In this document: positions 56,125-64,000 of the stretch, piece by piece
How positions within the stretch are numbered: position 1 is the first letter of the stretch
Layout of the letters: the number at the start of each line of letters is the position of its first letter
Assembly: GCA_016871775.1 (NCBI GenBank)
Contig: VHCI01000001.1
Location: 1-64,000, forward strand
Length of the DNA stretch: 64,000 nucleotides
Origin: Verrucomicrobiota bacterium
GTDB lineage: Bacteria; Verrucomicrobiota; Verrucomicrobiia; Opitutales; Opitutaceae
Direction: 5' to 3'
Notes under the pieces: generated by a model
Told to the model about the DNA's origin: nothing
Database searches by the model: none
What the model saw: only the letters and a program-made list of their open reading frames with translations
Made by a program: the position numbers and the translations under genes

Positions 56125-58362
56125 ATGATCGTCGGCGTCCACCCGCTTGCGGGCTTCGACAAGGTCCTCCACTACCGCGTGCCCGCGGCGCTCGCCGGCT
56201 CCGTGGTGGTGGGCTCGCTGGTGCGGATGCCGATTCGGGGCGGGGTGCGGCTTGGCCTGGTCGGGGAAGTGGGCCCGCCCGCGAATTTCCCAGTCGAGCG
56301 CCTCAAGTTGCTGACCGATCTGGTGTTTCCGTTCCCGGCCCTTACGCCGGAAATGCTGCAGCTCGCGCGCTGGATGGCGCGATACTACGCGTGCGGCGTC
56401 GACGCGATCATTGAGGCGATGATCCCGGTCGCCGTGCGCCGGGGTGCGGCAGTCAAGCAGGCGCGGCTCCTCGCCGTCGCGCGCCCCCTGCGGGAAGCGG
56501 ACCTCGAACGCCTCACGGCGCGCGCGCCGCAGCAGGCGCGGCTTTACCGGTTCCTCGTGGAACAGGTCCGGCCACAGCCGAGAGGGCTGGTCCTACGCCG
56601 GCTGGGCATCGGCGCCTCCTCGGTAACCGGCCTTGTGCGGATGGGAGTCCTGCGGGAGGAGTCCCGCCGCATCGAGCGGGTGGCCTACGCGGATGCGCAC
56701 GCGGGCGGGGAACTGGTCGCTGCCCTGCCGCATGCCCTCAATGCCGAGCAGCAGGCGGCCGTCGACCAGCTGGCGAAGGACCTCGGCACCGGAGCCTTCA
56801 GCGTCTCGCTCCTGCTGGGCGTAACGGGGTCCGGCAAGACAGAGGTTTACCTGCGGGCGATCGACGACGCGCTTCGAGCGGGGGGGGGAGTAGTGTTCCT
56901 TGTGCCTGAGGTCGCGCTCACCCCGCAGACCGTGGCGCGGCTGCGCTCGCGGCTGGAGGCGATCGCTGGCGGAGAGCGGTGCGTGGTCTGGCACAGTCAT
57001 CTAAGCGAGGGCGAACGCCTCGACGGCTGGCTTGCGCTCGCCACCGGAGAGGCGAGGGTGGTGGTGGGCGCGCGTTCGGCGGTGTTTGCTCCGGTGCGGA
57101 ACCTGCGGCTGGTGATCGCCGATGAGGAGCACGAGCCGGCGTACAAGCAGGACGAGACGCCGCGCTATCACGGGCGCGACGTGGCGGTGATGCGGGCGAA
57201 ACTGGCGGGCGCCCTCTGCCTGCTTGGCTCGGCCACGCCGTCGCTGGAAAGCTTCAGCAACGTCGAGGCAGGCAAGTACCGTCTGCTGCAGCTCACCCAG
57301 CGCGTGGACGCCCGGCAGCTGCCCTACATCGACGTCGTGGACCTGCGAATCGAGGCGGCGAAGCAGCGGGATTTACCCGCGCTCTCCGGCAAGCTGGTGC
57401 GCGCGCTCCACGCGCGGTTAGAACGCCGCGAGCAGGCGATCCTTTTCATCAACCGGCGCGGCTACTCGTCGTCGCTGCTCTGCCGGCAATGCGGGCACGT
57501 CGAGGGCTGCCCGCATTGCAGCATCGCGATGACCTTACACCGGACGGATGACACCCTCCGCTGCCACCTTTGCGGCCACCAGCGCTCCGCTCCCGCCTCC
57601 TGCCCGCAGTGCCGGGCGGCCGACTTCCGCTGGCGCGGGCTCGGCACCCAGCGCGTCGAGGAGGCCGTGCGGCGGGTCGCTCCGCGGGCGCGGGTGGAGC
57701 GGATGGACACCGACACGATGGTGCGGAAGAACCGCTTTCGTGAAGTCCTGGCCGAGTTCCGGGCCGGGCGGATCGACATCCTCATCGGCACGCAGATGAT
57801 CGGGAAGGGTCTCGACTTCCCCAACGTCACCTTGGTGGGGCTGGTGGACGCCGACATCTCGATGCACGTCCCGGATTTCCGAGCCAACGAGCGCACGTTC
57901 CAGCTGCTCGTGCAGGTGGCCGGGCGCGCGGGCCGCGGAGACCGGGCGGGCGAGGTGATCGTTCAGACCTTCACGCCCCAGTCCGAGGCCATCCAGTTCT
58001 CGCGCCGCGCGGACTTCGCGGGCTTCGCCGCCGCCGAGCTGAAGCTGCGGCGGGAATTCCGCTACCCGCCCTACCGCCACTTGATCCAGCACCTGTTCCG
58101 CGGGCCAAACCCTGACAAGCTCCGTTTCTACGCGGAACAGTGGGCGCGCTTGGTGGAAAAGGAACTGGGTGACCGCCTGGAGCTGCGCGGGCCATCCGCG
58201 GCCCCGATCGAGAAGATCAAGGACGAGTACCGCTGGCAGCTTTGGTACTTCACTAGCGCGGTGTCGCGGGTAGTGCCGGAACTCGAGCGCCTCCGCGCCG
58301 CCTTTGGATGGGCGGACGACATCACCCAGGTGCTCGATGTCGATCCGGTCAGCCTCGGGTGA
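56125..58362 (+). CDS. priA: Primosomal replication restart helicase PriA
   Basis: A 745-residue superfamily 2 helicase that restarts stalled forks by loading the replicative helicase. The N-terminal DNA-binding domain (1-100) starts MIVGVHPLAGFDKVLHYRVP. Walker A is LLGVTGSGKTEVY, Walker B is VIADEEHEPAYKQ, and the two zinc sites lie in LCRQCGHVEGCPHC and CHLCGHQRSAPASCPQC. The GTQMIGKGLDFPNVTLVGLV motif V and QVAGRAGRGDRAGEV motif VI are complete. It begins 16 bases after proS. A G9 run (56880-56888) sits shortly after motif I. Confidence 0.95.
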   Translation: MIVGVHPLAGFDKVLHYRVPAALAGSVVVGSLVRMPIRGGVRLGLVGEVGPPANFPVERLKLLTDLVFPFPALTPEMLQLARWMARYYACGVDAIIEAMIPVAVRRGAAVKQARLLAVARPLREADLERLTARAPQQARLYRFLVEQVRPQPRGLVLRRLGIGASSVTGLVRMGVLREESRRIERVAYADAHAGGELVAALPHALNAEQQAAVDQLAKDLGTGAFSVSLLLGVTGSGKTEVYLRAIDDALRAGGGVVFLVPEVALTPQTVARLRSRLEAIAGGERCVVWHSHLSEGERLDGWLALATGEARVVVGARSAVFAPVRNLRLVIADEEHEPAYKQDETPRYHGRDVAVMRAKLAGALCLLGSATPSLESFSNVEAGKYRLLQLTQRVDARQLPYIDVVDLRIEAAKQRDLPALSGKLVRALHARLERREQAILFINRRGYSSSLLCRQCGHVEGCPHCSIAMTLHRTDDTLRCHLCGHQRSAPASCPQCRAADFRWRGLGTQRVEEAVRRVAPRARVERMDTDTMVRKNRFREVLAEFRAGRIDILIGTQMIGKGLDFPNVTLVGLVDADISMHVPDFRANERTFQLLVQVAGRAGRGDRAGEVIVQTFTPQSEAIQFSRRADFAGFAAAELKLRREFRYPPYRHLIQHLFRGPNPDKLRFYAEQWARLVEKELGDRLELRGPSAAPIEKIKDEYRWQLWYFTSAVSRVVPELERLRAAFGWADDITQVLDVDPVSLG

Positions 58363-58402
58363 ATGGTCGCCGCGCCGAGTCCGGTGTTGTGTCCAGCCGC
58401 CC

Positions 58403-58437
58403 GCGCCGCCATGTCCCCGGCGGCGCCCGGTGGCGCC
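58403..58437 (+). repeat. Two mutually exclusive stem-loops upstream of mpl
   Basis: GCGCCGCC (58403-58410) pairs with GGCGGCGC (58419-58426) in a perfect 8-base stem with an 8-base loop. GGCGCC (58422-58427) pairs with GGCGCC (58432-58437) around CGGT. The two stems share 58422-58426, so only one can form at a time. The second ends 17 bases before the mpl ATG at 58455. A leader switch is possible, but in DNA this GC-rich such overlaps can arise by chance. Confidence 0.3.
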
Positions 58438-58454
58438 TCCTCCCTCCGCCTCCG

Positions 58455-59882
58455 ATGAAGATCTATTTTCTGGGCATCTGTGGCACCGCGATGGGCAACG
58501 CCGCCCTGCTGGCCCGCGGCGCCGGGCACGAGGTGTCCGGCACCGACACCGGGGTCTACCCGCCGATGAGTCACGTGCTGGCGGAGGCCGGCATTCCGGT
58601 CCACCCCGGATATGACGCGGCCCGTCTCGCGCGACTCGCCCCCGACCTCGTGGTGGTGGGCAACGCGATGAGCCGAGGTAACCCCGAGGTCGAGTGGCTG
58701 CTGGAGACCCGCGCGCTGGCTTTCACCTCGCTCCCGGCGCTGCTCCACGACACCGTCCTGCGGCGCCGACGGAACATCGTTGTCTGCGGCACCCACGGGA
58801 AGACCACGACCACCGCCCTCTGCGCGTTCCTGCTTCGGGCCGCGGGCGCCGACCCTGGGTTCCTTATCGGGGGTGTGCCGCAGGACCCGCCCTGCGGGGC
58901 CCACCTCGGACAGGCGGACGCGCCGTTCGTGATCGAGGGGGACGAGTACGACAGCGCTTTCTTCGACAAGCGGAGCAAGTTCATCCACTACGCGCCCCAC
59001 GTGGCCGTGCTCAACAACCTTGAGTTCGACCACGCGGACATCTTCCGCGACCTCGCTGACATCCAGCGGTCGTTCTCCCACCTCACGCGCATCGTCCCCG
59101 GCAACGGCTGGATCGTCCTGAATGGCGATGACTCCAACCTCGGCGCCCTCGGTCCGACCTCGTGGACACGGCAGGTGCGGGTCGGACGCGGCGCGGACAA
59201 CGACGTCGTGCTGGCGGACTTCGCGGAGACCCCGGCCGGGGCCTCGTTTTGCCTCGCGTGGCGCGGGCGGCCGTGGGCGCGGGTGGAGTGGGGCCTGAGC
59301 GGTGAATTCAACGCTCGCAACGCCGCGATGGCCGCGACCGCGGCCGCGCTCGCGCTGCGGCCGGACGATCCCACGGGGCTGGACCTCGGCGCGCTCGCCT
59401 CCTTCCGCGGGGTCCGCCGCCGGCAGGAGATCCGCCTCGCCGTCGCGGGGCTCACGGTGATCGAGGACTTCGGGCATCACCCGACCGCGCTCGCCGCCAC
59501 GCTCGATTCGCTGCGCGCCCGCCACCCGGACGCCCGCCTGACCGCGGTCTTTGAGGCCCGCAGCAACACCGCGCGGACAAAGCGGATGCAGGCCTCCTTC
59601 ACGGGCGCGCTGGCCCGGGCCGACGCGGCTTTCATCGGTCCGGTTAGCCGGGCCGAGCGGGTGCCGGCCGCTGAACGCTTCACCCCGGAGGAGGTGGTCG
59701 CGGAGCTTCTCGCGCGCGGCCGGACCGCGGTGACGGCGCCGACCAATGCGGACCTGCTGGCGCGCCTGACGGCGAGCGTCCGGCCGGGCGGCGCTCGCCC
59801 GGAGGTGGTGATATTCTTCACCAACGGCAGTTTCGACGGGATCATCGACGGGTTGGTCGCAGCCGCGCGCCGCGGGGGCTGA
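58455..59882 (+). CDS. mpl: UDP-N-acetylmuramate:L-alanyl-gamma-D-glutamyl-meso-diaminopimelate ligase
   Basis: A 475-residue Mur-ligase-family enzyme that reattaches recovered murein tripeptide to UDP-MurNAc in cell-wall recycling. The Rossmann start is MKIYFLGICGTAMGNAALLA, the ATP loop is VVCGTHGKTTTTALCAFLL, and FVIEGDEYDSAFFDKRSKFI with NNLEFDHADIF identifies Mpl rather than MurC. TVIEDFGHHPTALAATL in the C-terminal domain is the Mpl/MurC GHHP motif. It implies a DAP-type peptidoglycan that is recycled. It lies 92 bases after priA, with overlapping hairpins in between. Confidence 0.93.
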   Translation: MKIYFLGICGTAMGNAALLARGAGHEVSGTDTGVYPPMSHVLAEAGIPVHPGYDAARLARLAPDLVVVGNAMSRGNPEVEWLLETRALAFTSLPALLHDTVLRRRRNIVVCGTHGKTTTTALCAFLLRAAGADPGFLIGGVPQDPPCGAHLGQADAPFVIEGDEYDSAFFDKRSKFIHYAPHVAVLNNLEFDHADIFRDLADIQRSFSHLTRIVPGNGWIVLNGDDSNLGALGPTSWTRQVRVGRGADNDVVLADFAETPAGASFCLAWRGRPWARVEWGLSGEFNARNAAMAATAAALALRPDDPTGLDLGALASFRGVRRRQEIRLAVAGLTVIEDFGHHPTALAATLDSLRARHPDARLTAVFEARSNTARTKRMQASFTGALARADAAFIGPVSRAERVPAAERFTPEEVVAELLARGRTAVTAPTNADLLARLTASVRPGGARPEVVIFFTNGSFDGIIDGLVAAARRGG

Positions 59883-59947
59883 AAGCGGAGTTGCCGCTTG
59901 CGTCGCTGGGGTCGTTCGTCGTCCTTCTGCTTCCGTCCGTGCTTATA

Positions 59948-62014
59948 ATGACCCGTCTTTTCCCCGGCCGCGCCCGCCGGCGTCCCCGCTGGCGGGATGC
60001 CGCCCTCCTTGCCGTCCTTGTGCTCCCGTTCGCGCCGCTGCCTGCCGCCACCCCGGAGGAGCGGGACCCGATGCTGGCCCGGGTCTTCCCGTCGATTGTC
60101 CGGATCGAGGCCATCCGGCTCCGGCCGACCGACGGTCGGCTGACGAAGGAGTGGTCGGGCGGCAGCGGGGTCGTGATTTCCGCCGAGGGGCACGTGCTCA
60201 CCAACTGCCACGTCACGGAGGACGGTGATTTCTTCCGGGGCTACCTGCACGACGGCTCCCAGCTGGAGGCGGTGCTCGTGGGTCAGGATCCGCTGACGGA
60301 TCTCGCGGTGATCCGCCTCAACCTCGCGCAGCGGGCTGCAGGGGCACCGCCCTTGCCCGTGGCGCGGTTTGGCGATTCCGCCGCTTTGCGGGTGGGCGAG
60401 GAGGTCTTCGCCCTCGGGAGCCCGGGTTTTCTGGCCCAGTCGGTGACGCAGGGGGTCGTATCGAACCCCTCGCTCGTGCTGCCTGAACAGACCGTGGGCA
60501 AGATGATGCTGCGGGGAGAGGACGTGGGGCAGTTCGTGCGGTGGGTGCTGCACGACGCGCGGATCTTCGGCGGCAACAGCGGCGGGCCGCTCGTGAACAC
60601 GCGCGGCGAGGTCGTGGGCATCAATGAAATCGGGGTGGTCGGACTCAGCGGGGCGATTCCCAGCAACCTCGCCCGGGAGGTCGCGCGCCAGCTGATGACT
60701 ACGGGCAAGGTCGTGCGCGGCTGGAGCGGCCTGACCGTGCAGCGCCGCCTCGAGGCCTCGGGCAAGGGCTCCGGCGTCGTGGTGGGTGATGTCGCCGAGG
60801 GCTCCCCGGCTGCCGCCGCGGGTTTCCTGCCGGGGGACGTGATTCTTGCCTGCGACGGGCAGCCCATTGAGGGGGCCGAGGAGAAGGCGGTGGCCCATTT
60901 TCACCGGCTGGAAGCCAGCCGGGTGCCGGGCGAGGATCTGGAGGTCCGCCTCGCCCGGGATGGCGCGGAGGCGACGCGGCGCGTGCGGTTGGTGGCCCGC
61001 GAGGCGGCCCGCGCGGACGACGTGGAATTCCGGACGTGGGGCGCCGTGATGCGCGACCTCACCCAGCGCATCTCGCGCCTCGAGCGGCTCCCGGACACCC
61101 GCGGTGTCTGGCTGGAGAACGTGCGCCCCGCCGGCCCCGCCGGCCAAGCCGAGCCCGTGCTGCGGCGCGGCGATGTCCTGATCGCGGTCGAGGGCCGCTC
61201 GGTGGAGGGCGTGGCGGAGCTGCGGCGGATGTCGGAGGAGTTGCTGCGCGACGCGCCCAAGGGCGTGCGGACGGTGCTGGCGGAGGTCCGTCGCGACGGA
61301 GCGCGGCTGAGCTCGGTGCTGGAGCTCCGCGCCGCGAGCGAGCGCAATTTCCCGCCGCAGGCCCGGAGGGCTTGGCTGGGCGTGTCCTCCCAGCCGTTGA
61401 CCCCCAAGCTCTCGGCGCGATTGGGCATCAAGGCCGAGGGCGGCGCGCGGCTGACCCGCATCTACCCAGGCACTCAGGCGGAAACCGGCGGGCTGCAGGT
61501 CGGGGACGTACTGCTGGCCCTCGATGGCACCCCGGTCGCGGCTCGCCGTCCCGAGGACACCGACGTCCTGGCGCGGCAGGTCCGGCAATACCGGGCGGGC
61601 TCCGCAGTGCAGGTTTCCCTCTGGCGCGAGGGTGTGCTGCGCGAGCTCACGCTGGTGCTGGAGGAACAGCCGATTCCCGCCGCCGAAATGGCTTGGTGGG
61701 AAGATGTGCAACTTGAGTTTTCGGCGCGCGAACTCGCCTTTGATGACCGGATCCGGCTCCAGCTGACGACCGCCCAGACTGGCGCCCTCGTCGAGAGCGC
61801 GTTCCCGGCCGGCTGGGCGGCCCTCGCGGGCCTGCGGGCCGACGACCTCATCGAGGCGGCCGCGGGCCAACCCGTCACCTCGTTGGCGGAACTGCGCTCC
61901 TCCCGGGCCGCCGCCGTGGACGCCAAGCGCGACTGGTGGGTACTGCGCGTGCGGCGCCGGGGCCAGACCCTCCTGGTCGAGATCAGCCTGAAACCCGCGC
62001 TTTCCCCCCGATGA
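59948..62014 (+). CDS. Exported HtrA/Deg-type serine protease with four PDZ-like domains
   Basis: A 688-residue periplasmic protease. ATG at 59948 gives a long, Arg-rich signal sequence (RRRPRWRDAALLAVLVLPFAP). The trypsin-like domain (about 45-255) has the complete triad: H88 in VLTNCHVTED, D118 in DPLTDLAVIRL and S211 in FGGNSGGPLV. Then come four PDZ-like units (about 258-345, 370-450, 480-570 and 590-688), each with a GDV(I/L)(L/I)A or D-D-L-I-E-A strand. Ordinary DegP/DegQ proteins have one or two. A TTG at 59891 is an alternative start. Its stop overlaps the start of a degenerate HtrA-like gene by four bases. Confidence 0.85.
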   Translation: MTRLFPGRARRRPRWRDAALLAVLVLPFAPLPAATPEERDPMLARVFPSIVRIEAIRLRPTDGRLTKEWSGGSGVVISAEGHVLTNCHVTEDGDFFRGYLHDGSQLEAVLVGQDPLTDLAVIRLNLAQRAAGAPPLPVARFGDSAALRVGEEVFALGSPGFLAQSVTQGVVSNPSLVLPEQTVGKMMLRGEDVGQFVRWVLHDARIFGGNSGGPLVNTRGEVVGINEIGVVGLSGAIPSNLAREVARQLMTTGKVVRGWSGLTVQRRLEASGKGSGVVVGDVAEGSPAAAAGFLPGDVILACDGQPIEGAEEKAVAHFHRLEASRVPGEDLEVRLARDGAEATRRVRLVAREAARADDVEFRTWGAVMRDLTQRISRLERLPDTRGVWLENVRPAGPAGQAEPVLRRGDVLIAVEGRSVEGVAELRRMSEELLRDAPKGVRTVLAEVRRDGARLSSVLELRAASERNFPPQARRAWLGVSSQPLTPKLSARLGIKAEGGARLTRIYPGTQAETGGLQVGDVLLALDGTPVAARRPEDTDVLARQVRQYRAGSAVQVSLWREGVLRELTLVLEEQPIPAAEMAWWEDVQLEFSARELAFDDRIRLQLTTAQTGALVESAFPAGWAALAGLRADDLIEAAAGQPVTSLAELRSSRAAAVDAKRDWWVLRVRRRGQTLLVEISLKPALSPR

Positions 62015-62778
62015 TTCCCTGCCTCCGCGCCTCCGTCTTGGTTCTTGCCGCCCTGTGTGCCGCGGTCGCCGCCTCCGGGGCTCCCGGCGTGGCTGCCGAC
62101 CTCGTGCGGCGCTATGCGGATGCCATCGTGGGGGTGGAACTGGTCGTCACCGTCAAGGTGAAGATGGGTGATCGGGAGGTGCCGCCGCGTGAGCAGCGGA
62201 TCGAGGTCAACGGCACCGTGGTGACCCCGGAGGGTCTGACCGTGACCAGCCTGGCGGGGGTGGATCCGCAGGTGCAGTTCGATGCGATGCGCGCCGCGGG
62301 GATGGGCTCGCGGGGCGCGGAGCTGGTGGGCGCTGATTTCAAAGAGGTGAAGCTGCGGCTCGCGGACGGCCAGGAGTTGCCTGCGCGTTTCGTGCTGAAG
62401 GACGCGGATCTCGATCTCGCGTTTATGGCGCCCGAGGAGCCGGTAGCCGGGCGCAAGTTCGTCCACGTCGCGCTGGGTGAGGCCGTGCAGGGAGACTTGC
62501 TCGGGACTTTTTACTACGTGGCGCGGGCCTCGAAGGCGCTGCAGCGGGTTCCGCTGGTGCGTTCAAGCGAGTTGATGGGCGTGGTGGAAAAGCCGCGCCG
62601 TCTCTACCTGCTCTCCGAGCAGGCGGCGGGGAGCCCGATGTTCGACGCGGGCGGGAAGCTCCTCGGCATTTCCCTGCAGCACTTCGCCAACGGTCGGGCA
62701 ACGGGCACCGTGGTCCTGCCGGCGGGGGATATCGCGGACATCGCGCGGCAGGCCGCAGCGGCGATGGCGCCGCGCTGA
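62011..62778 (+). CDS. Exported HtrA-like pseudoprotease (catalytic His lost)
   Basis: A 255-residue exported protein coupled to the protease gene upstream by ATGA. The signal peptide is MIPCLRASVLVLAALCAAVAA. The rest follows the trypsin-like beta-barrel order of the preceding HtrA. The His region TPEGLTVTSLAGV has Ala82 where HtrA has His; the Asp segment DADLDLAFM keeps D135; the Ser region QAAGSPMF keeps S208 but lacks GGNSGGP. No PDZ domain follows. It therefore looks like an inactive partner or regulator of the HtrA protein. That role is inference from sequence and coupling. Confidence 0.7.
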   Translation: MIPCLRASVLVLAALCAAVAASGAPGVAADLVRRYADAIVGVELVVTVKVKMGDREVPPREQRIEVNGTVVTPEGLTVTSLAGVDPQVQFDAMRAAGMGSRGAELVGADFKEVKLRLADGQELPARFVLKDADLDLAFMAPEEPVAGRKFVHVALGEAVQGDLLGTFYYVARASKALQRVPLVRSSELMGVVEKPRRLYLLSEQAAGSPMFDAGGKLLGISLQHFANGRATGTVVLPAGDIADIARQAAAAMAPR

Positions 62779-62780
62779 CC

Positions 62781-64000
62781 TCAGCGGAGACGCAGTAGCT
62801 CGGAGGTCGCGGGGACGTCCTTGATGATCTGCGCCGGTTCCGGTCCGACCCCGAGGTATCGCAGGTTGGGCAGTTGGGCGTCCGCCGGCCGGGGACCGCC
62901 CGCGTGGGCGGTGTCGACGATCGCACCCATCATCGCCGCGACGTAACGGCGGGCGGCGGCGGGCAGGTCGGCGAAGCGCCGGATCAGGGAGAGATCGCCG
63001 GACCAGCCCGCGTGCCGCGAGTAAACGGGGCGGAGCGTGCGCCGGACCGCCTCGTTGCGGGGTACGTGCGCGTGCCGTCGGCCGTGGGCATCTTCATAGG
63101 CGGTGCAGATCAACAGGTCGCCGCGCCAGGCGCCCTCGTGGCTGAGCGCATCGGACTTGTTGATCATCAGGTCGTGGAAGCCTCCGTAACGCAGGGCGTC
63201 GCCCTTTTCCACGGCATCGAACCAGCCGACCATCCGCTGGCGGCCCGTGCTGGTGCCAAATTCCAGGAGCTTCAGCTTCTCGGCGAGGGGATGACCGTCC
63301 TCCATCCGCGTGAGGAACGTGTGCGTGCCGACCTTGGTGTCATAGGCCTTCGCGACCCCAAAGGTGTGGACGCGCTGCACCGGAACGCCCGCGCTCTCAA
63401 ACAGCTCGGGGGTGTAGGTGTGGGAGGCAGTGACGTTCGGCGAGAAGCCGTGTCGCTTGTCGAGCCAGTAGGCCTGACCGAACTCGCCGATCACCGTCCG
63501 GCCGGCGGCCAGTTCACCGAGGATCAGTTCCCGCACCTCGGTTACGTTGGCCGCCAGCGCGTGGCCGGCCGACCAGTACGCTTCCGTGAGGGCCGCGAGG
63601 TCGAGGGTGAAGGGTTCCGCGCCGCGGAAGCGGGTGAAGTCGAACTCCGCCTCGGGAAACACTCCCAGCGCGATCCCCTCCGCGTTGGCCCGGCGTTCGG
63701 CGGCGCCGAGGGCCTCGAAGAACCCCGCCCAGACGCCTGCGGGCACCCGGCAGACGTGCTCGATCGTGCGACAGGCGCGGTCGGCACGCTGGGCGAGCTT
63801 GCGCGCGAAGGTCTCCCGGTCGCCGAGGAATTCGCTAAAGGTGATCTGCTGTTGGCCGACCTCGTCGAGGTAGGCTGGTGTGACCCCGCGGCCGGTCGAG
63901 CCCCGTGCCTCCTCGCGCAGCACCTCCACCCGGTAATGTTCCCACGCCAGATCCAACAGGCGATGGGTGAGGTCCGCGACCAGCGCACGCTCGTCGATGC
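62781..64000 (-). CDS. Divergent adenylosuccinate-synthetase-like protein (5' end beyond the window)
   Basis: The frame is open to the window edge and has no stop in the last codons, so the first part of the gene is missing. About 406 residues are seen. Similar to PurA are [15 protein letters not shown] (GTTGRGIGPAY in PurA), [17 protein letters not shown] (EGAQG...LDxxHG), [23 protein letters not shown] and [11 protein letters not shown]. PurA joins aspartate to IMP with GTP in AMP synthesis. Residues that differ from the PurA signature are Thr for Gly/Arg after GV and Glu/Gln in place of the usual Lys and Arg. Whether this is the cell's PurA or a paralogue with another substrate is open. 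Confidence 0.6.
   Translation of the reverse strand, partial: IDERALVADLTHRLLDLAWEHYRVEVLREEARGSTGRGVTPAYLDEVGQQQITFSEFLGDRETFARKLAQRADRACRTIEHVCRVPAGVWAGFFEALGAAERRANAEGIALGVFPEAEFDFTRFRGAEPFTLDLAALTEAYWSAGHALAANVTEVRELILGELAAGRTVIGEFGQAYWLDKRHGFSPNVTASHTYTPELFESAGVPVQRVHTFGVAKAYDTKVGTHTFLTRMEDGHPLAEKLKLLEFGTSTGRQRMVGWFDAVEKGDALRYGGFHDLMINKSDALSHEGAWRGDLLICTAYEDAHGRRHAHVPRNEAVRRTLRPVYSRHAGWSGDLSLIRRFADLPAAARRYVAAMMGAIVDTAHAGGPRPADAQLPNLRYLGVGPEPAQIIKDVPATSELLRLR

Noticed and set aside
59944..59949. Perfect TATAAT before or at the HtrA start codon
   Set aside because: It overlaps the chosen ATG (59948), so a transcript from it would lack the start codon; no -35 is found at the right distance.

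Overview
The window is very GC-rich (about 70%), gene-dense DNA with no rRNA, tRNA, insertion sequence, prophage or CRISPR array that I can see. Gene content points to a Gram-negative bacterium of the Verrucomicrobia, most likely Opitutales/Opitutaceae-like. The signs are an LpxK (outer membrane lipid A), several secreted sulfatases, a DUF1080-type secreted protein, a SecD-SecF fusion, and a lexA-imuA-imuB-dnaE2 cassette. The taxonomic call is inference from gene families, not a database match. No gap between genes exceeds 300 bases; the largest is about 170 bases.

Layout. 1-1.9 kb: tail of a MurJ-like gene, an SBF-like transporter and a nitroreductase. 1.9-7.5 kb: two sulfatases in an operon, a small membrane protein, and a divergent two-domain acetylxylan-esterase-like protein. 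7.5-12.9 kb: RdgB translationally coupled to an NtrC-type regulator that lacks its DNA-binding domain, a divergent site-2 protease, a PQQ-propeller protein and class II aldolase. 12.9-18.2 kb: topoisomerase III with three C-terminal repeats, a class V aminotransferase and divergent LpxK. 18.2-21.3 kb: a tightly overlapping M29 aminopeptidase - adenosine deaminase - RluA operon. 21.3-28.9 kb: a long minus-strand run made of DUF1080, esterase, ilvD, pgi, a coiled-coil envelope protein, a 54-residue lipoprotein, rsmI and ppx. 29-32.9 kb: a polyamine ABC importer with the unusual order potC-potD-potB-potA. 32.9-38.9 kb: aminopeptidase P, then two sulfatases and a Tat-exported GMC oxidoreductase. 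38.9-45.0 kb: the SOS mutasome operon lexA-imuA-imuB-dnaE2, whose operator overlaps the lexA start codon. 45-51.9 kb: speA, with yajC, secDF and recJ divergent from it. 51.9-54.2 kb: a protein joining an anti-sigma-like helical domain to a PAS domain, a secreted two-OB-fold protein and a PIG-L deacetylase. 54.3-62.8 kb: proS, priA, mpl, an HtrA-like protease with four PDZ-like domains and its degenerate partner. The window ends in a divergent adenylosuccinate-synthetase-like gene cut by the edge.

Working together: the four sulfatases, two esterases, DUF1080 protein and GMC oxidoreductase look like machinery for degrading sulfated and acetylated polysaccharides. speA plus the Pot importer cover polyamine synthesis and uptake. 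yajC-secDF, the HtrA pair, site-2 protease, LpxK, Mpl and MurJ are envelope functions. LexA/ImuA/ImuB/DnaE2, RecJ, PriA and TopB cover DNA repair and restart.

The items most worth a second look are the HTH-less sigma-54 activator, the anti-sigma/PAS fusion, the HtrA plus pseudo-HtrA pair, the small lipoprotein coupled to a coiled-coil protein, and the LexA operator that overlaps the lexA ATG.
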